From Hirsutella rhossiliensis (lineage: Eukaryota > Ascomycota > Sordariomycetes > Hypocreales > Ophiocordycipitaceae), in assembly GCF_020360975.1 (NCBI RefSeq), contig NW_025408674.1:496001-560000 (forward strand): a DNA stretch of 64,000 bases, given 5' to 3'. This document shows positions 61,555 to 64,000 of this stretch, in pieces. The position numbers and the translations under genes were made by a program. Position 1 is the stretch's first letter. Every line of letters begins with the position of its first letter. The notes beneath the pieces are model-generated. The model had not been told where the DNA came from. It was given only the letters and a program-made list of their open reading frames with translations, and made no database searches.

Positions 61555-64000
61555 GTGTCCATCAATCAAGTAACTTGACTTGGTTGCTTGAAGTTGGTTG
61601 ATTACATAACAGTCAATCACGAGTAACGATCTCTCCGACCAAGCAAAAGTAAAGCTTTCTGCATTACTCGGTTTACTCCGAGTTACCTGACTAGCGTTGA
61701 TTTCAGGCAATTTCGTGATACCCATGTCATGAAAGTGGACGAACCCCTTTCCTCTCGCCGATTGAGCTTGGTGATTACAGTTACTTTCTTCGTGCCTGAT
61801 TCATCAACATCCTGCAGAAACTGTTCAACGCTGAGGAAGCCAGCAATGCCCTCTCACTCAGCTTTCGATCCTTGCAATCATCTCGGGCGTCACGCCTCCC
61901 AAGACGCCTTCCCAGTCGGTCCCCGACGAGCCAAGCATCTCCCATGAAAGGACTTGCCAAAGGCATCGCAATGCGTTTTCCTATATCTTGGGAGAAGATT
62001 CGTTACGACAGAAAACCGTTGGCCACCAGTTGGCCACCATACGATATCGTCAGCCTCACAAGCGCGCAATGAACTCGAAGGCGCAACCATCGATAATCTA
62101 CAAACACGGTGCGCAACTCACGACAGACGGCGACAACAAGTACTGGCTCTGCAAATATTGCCATGTGAGCGGACGTCACGACACAGCGCTCTTTGCCAGC
62201 GAGAGTACGACGAGCATCATCTATCACCTTAGGCACCACCACAAACTTGCCGAGTTCGGTTACAAAGTGGCAGGCTCCGACCCCTTCAGCATCTCTCAAG
62301 GAGCCACCAAGGCCGCGTCGTACTTGGGAGCCGACGCATGGTGTTCAATGACCTCCAGTTTCGAAGTCATTTTGCCGACTGGGTCATTGATCTTGATTTG
62401 ACTTTCCGCCAAGCGACTCACCGACGAACAAATGAAATATTTGCATTGTGCCTGGAAGACATCGACAAAGTTTTGCCGAAAAGCCCGTCAGCGCTGAGCA
62501 GTTGGGTCAGCGAAAAATGGTTCGGTGACAACGGCAGGCGCGCCTGGCTGAAAGAACAGCTCCGCCTGTCCAAAAGCAAGATCCACGTCTCGACAGATGC
62601 TTGGACATCTGAAGAAGGTACCAACTATTTGGCTATAGTTTCTCACTTTCTAGACGCTGCATACAAGCTGCAAACGGCTTTGCTGGATTTGCCAGTTTTG
62701 AAGGGCCCCCACACTGGCGAGAATATCGCCAAAGTCCTTGCAGCGGTCATGGGGTCATACGAGATCGGTCAGAACGTTGGTTTCTTCATGATGGACAACG
62801 CAAGTAGTAACGACACTTGCATTCGAGAGCTGGCGAAGCGCTATCCTGTCATCAAGCCTCAGAGTCGCCTGCGCTGCGTCGGCCATATGCTCAACCTAAT
62901 CGTCAAAGCCCTTCTCTTTGGGCAGGGTGTCGGCAAGTTGGAGAAACAGCTTTGCGGCGCGTCTGAAGTGGAGCGTTTTGAAATCTGGAGAAAGCATAGC
63001 TTCGTCAGTAAACTTCACAATTTCTGTGTTTGGGTAAACAGAAGTGACCAAAGGCGGGAGCAGCTGAAACGGTATATTTTGCAGGCTTACGAGGAAGGCA
63101 GCATTGAACTGCTCTACACTAGAGTCCTGGTCGACGGCGGAATCCGCTGGAACTCTGCATATGCAATGATTCAGAGGGCGGTCAAGCTCCGTCATGCGAT
63201 TGATCTGTTCTTCCTCAACTATTGCTACGGTGGCGTAGGGTACGACATTTCGCAAGACGTACTAACCCTACAAGATTGGATTGACTTGCACCATTTTCTC
63301 GACATCTTGAAGCCTTTCAAAGATCTGACAAAACGCATGGAGGGCCGAGCCAATAAAGCTGGCCTGGAAGGATCACATGGCTCCCTTCATGAAACAATTG
63401 AATCATTCGATGTCCTCTTCAAAAAGCTCCAAGAGGCCGGAAGATTTGCCGATGACCATCCCGACGTGGTTTCAACGTATTATTCCCACGCAATCGATGC
63501 TGCTCGCATCAAGCTAGAAGAGTACTTTGGCCTTACCGATGCCACCCCAGCTTATCGGTGCGCTGTCGCATTGCATCCGGCGAATAAGTTTGCTTACTTC
63601 GAACTTGGTGGAGTCACAACAAGCAGTGGATCAGTGAGGCAAAGAGCGTGGTTCAAGAAGTTTTCGCAGAATACGAAGACGCATACATGGAAGCGGACGC
63701 TGCGGACCATGAGGAGGCTTCGTCGCTGGCCCTAGGAGAAGTCGTCGCTGATAAGGCTGGCGATGATCTCGTCGCCCTTGACCCACTCCAGGAAGCTCGC
63801 AAACGCCGACAGATGCTGGCTGAGCTTGCGGCGTCCGGCAAGGAAGGAGGAAAGAGCGAGACTAACTTCTGAGCTCGACGAGTTCATGGCTAGGAATAAC
63901 AAGGCTGATTCGGAAGTCGAAGATCCCTTGCAATGGTGGATCTGTCATGCGGCAGACTACCCAGTTCTGTCGCAAATGGCTTTCGACTTGTTCACTTGTC
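61555..64000 (+). mobile_element. H4, hAT transposon running off the right edge
   Basis: It starts GTGTCCATCAATCAAG directly after the H1 end. The first CAGT expected from the related end at 8095 is missing or merged with the H1 terminus. About 500 bp of non-coding 5' region (61555-62068) precede the transposase. Confidence 0.75.
62069..64000 (+). pseudogene. H4 hAT transposase, C-terminus outside the window
   Basis: ATG 62069 (MNSKAQPSIIYKHGAQLT) leads to a BED finger (WLCKYCHVSGRHD, IYHLRHHHKLAEF). After a one-base shift near 62340 a long frame to 63735 has KIHVSTDAWTSEEGTNYLAI, FFMMDNASSNDTCIRELAKR, RLRCVGHMLNLIVKALLF, FVSKLHNFCVWVNRSDQ and GGIRWNSAYAMIQRA. A second shift near 63610 leads to FAEYEDAYMEADAADHEEA. 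The dimerisation domain starts near 63930 (LQWWICHAADYPVLSQMA) and is cut by the edge. It could be close to functional if the indels are assembly errors. Confidence 0.85.

Overview
The window is a transposon graveyard from a filamentous fungus, most probably a Pezizomycotina ascomycete. The evidence is the mix of families: chromodomain Ty3/gypsy elements, fungal-type Ty1/copia, a Tad1-like LINE, a Fot1/pogo transposase, a MULE, several hATs, an Ndc10/GCR1_C tyrosine-recombinase element, IS3EU-like DNA transposons, a tRNA-derived SINE-like unit and a MITE pair. Introns are short (46 nt, GTAAGT...CTAAC...ACAG). I find no convincing host gene in 64 kb. Most coding regions are broken by small indels rather than by dense C-to-T change, so RIP looks weak here.

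Left part (1-17.5 kb), oldest and most fragmented: a Tc1/mariner N-terminus (1-217), a tail-to-tail pair of copia LTRs (305-785), a minus-strand copia-1 pol (to ~3395), gypsy D gag-protease (3405-4670), a gypsy C LTR with gag and protease (4671-6760), a MITE (6761-7066), a minus-strand gypsy integrase (7100-8094), a hAT end (8095-8370), a SINE-like unit (8373-8603), a Crypton-like element with terminal inverted repeats (8604-11680), a Fot1 transposase (11724-13295), copia-2 gag (13478-15496) and copia-3 (15497-17505).

Middle (17.5-38.7 kb): gypsy A1 (17506-28495, minus) is split by an IS3EU-like transposon I1 (22044-27393, 6-bp duplication). It abuts a second IS3EU-like fragment I2. A plus-strand fragment of the same gypsy (A3) is split by gypsy B (30766-36350, 5-bp duplication GCTAT). 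Copia-4, a second MITE copy and an unidentified gag-like ORF follow.

Right part (38.7-61.5 kb): a Russian doll whose order is fixed by target-site duplications. hAT H1 contains hAT H3 (CAAAACGT). H3 contains gypsy A2 (GGACC, identical LTRs) and a Tad1-like LINE (ACGACGATCAAA). A2 contains a MULE (9-bp duplication), and the MULE contains H2, a sibling of H1. A further hAT, H4, runs off the right edge.

Three gypsy families (A, B, C) have a segment just downstream of the 5' LTR that is complementary to a segment inside the LTR, as expected for Tf1/sushi-type self-primed reverse transcription. Copia-2 has four leader stem-loops with one shared loop sequence. The YR element with inverted ends, the IS3EU-like element with two extra antisense ORFs, and these RNA signals are the most interesting content.
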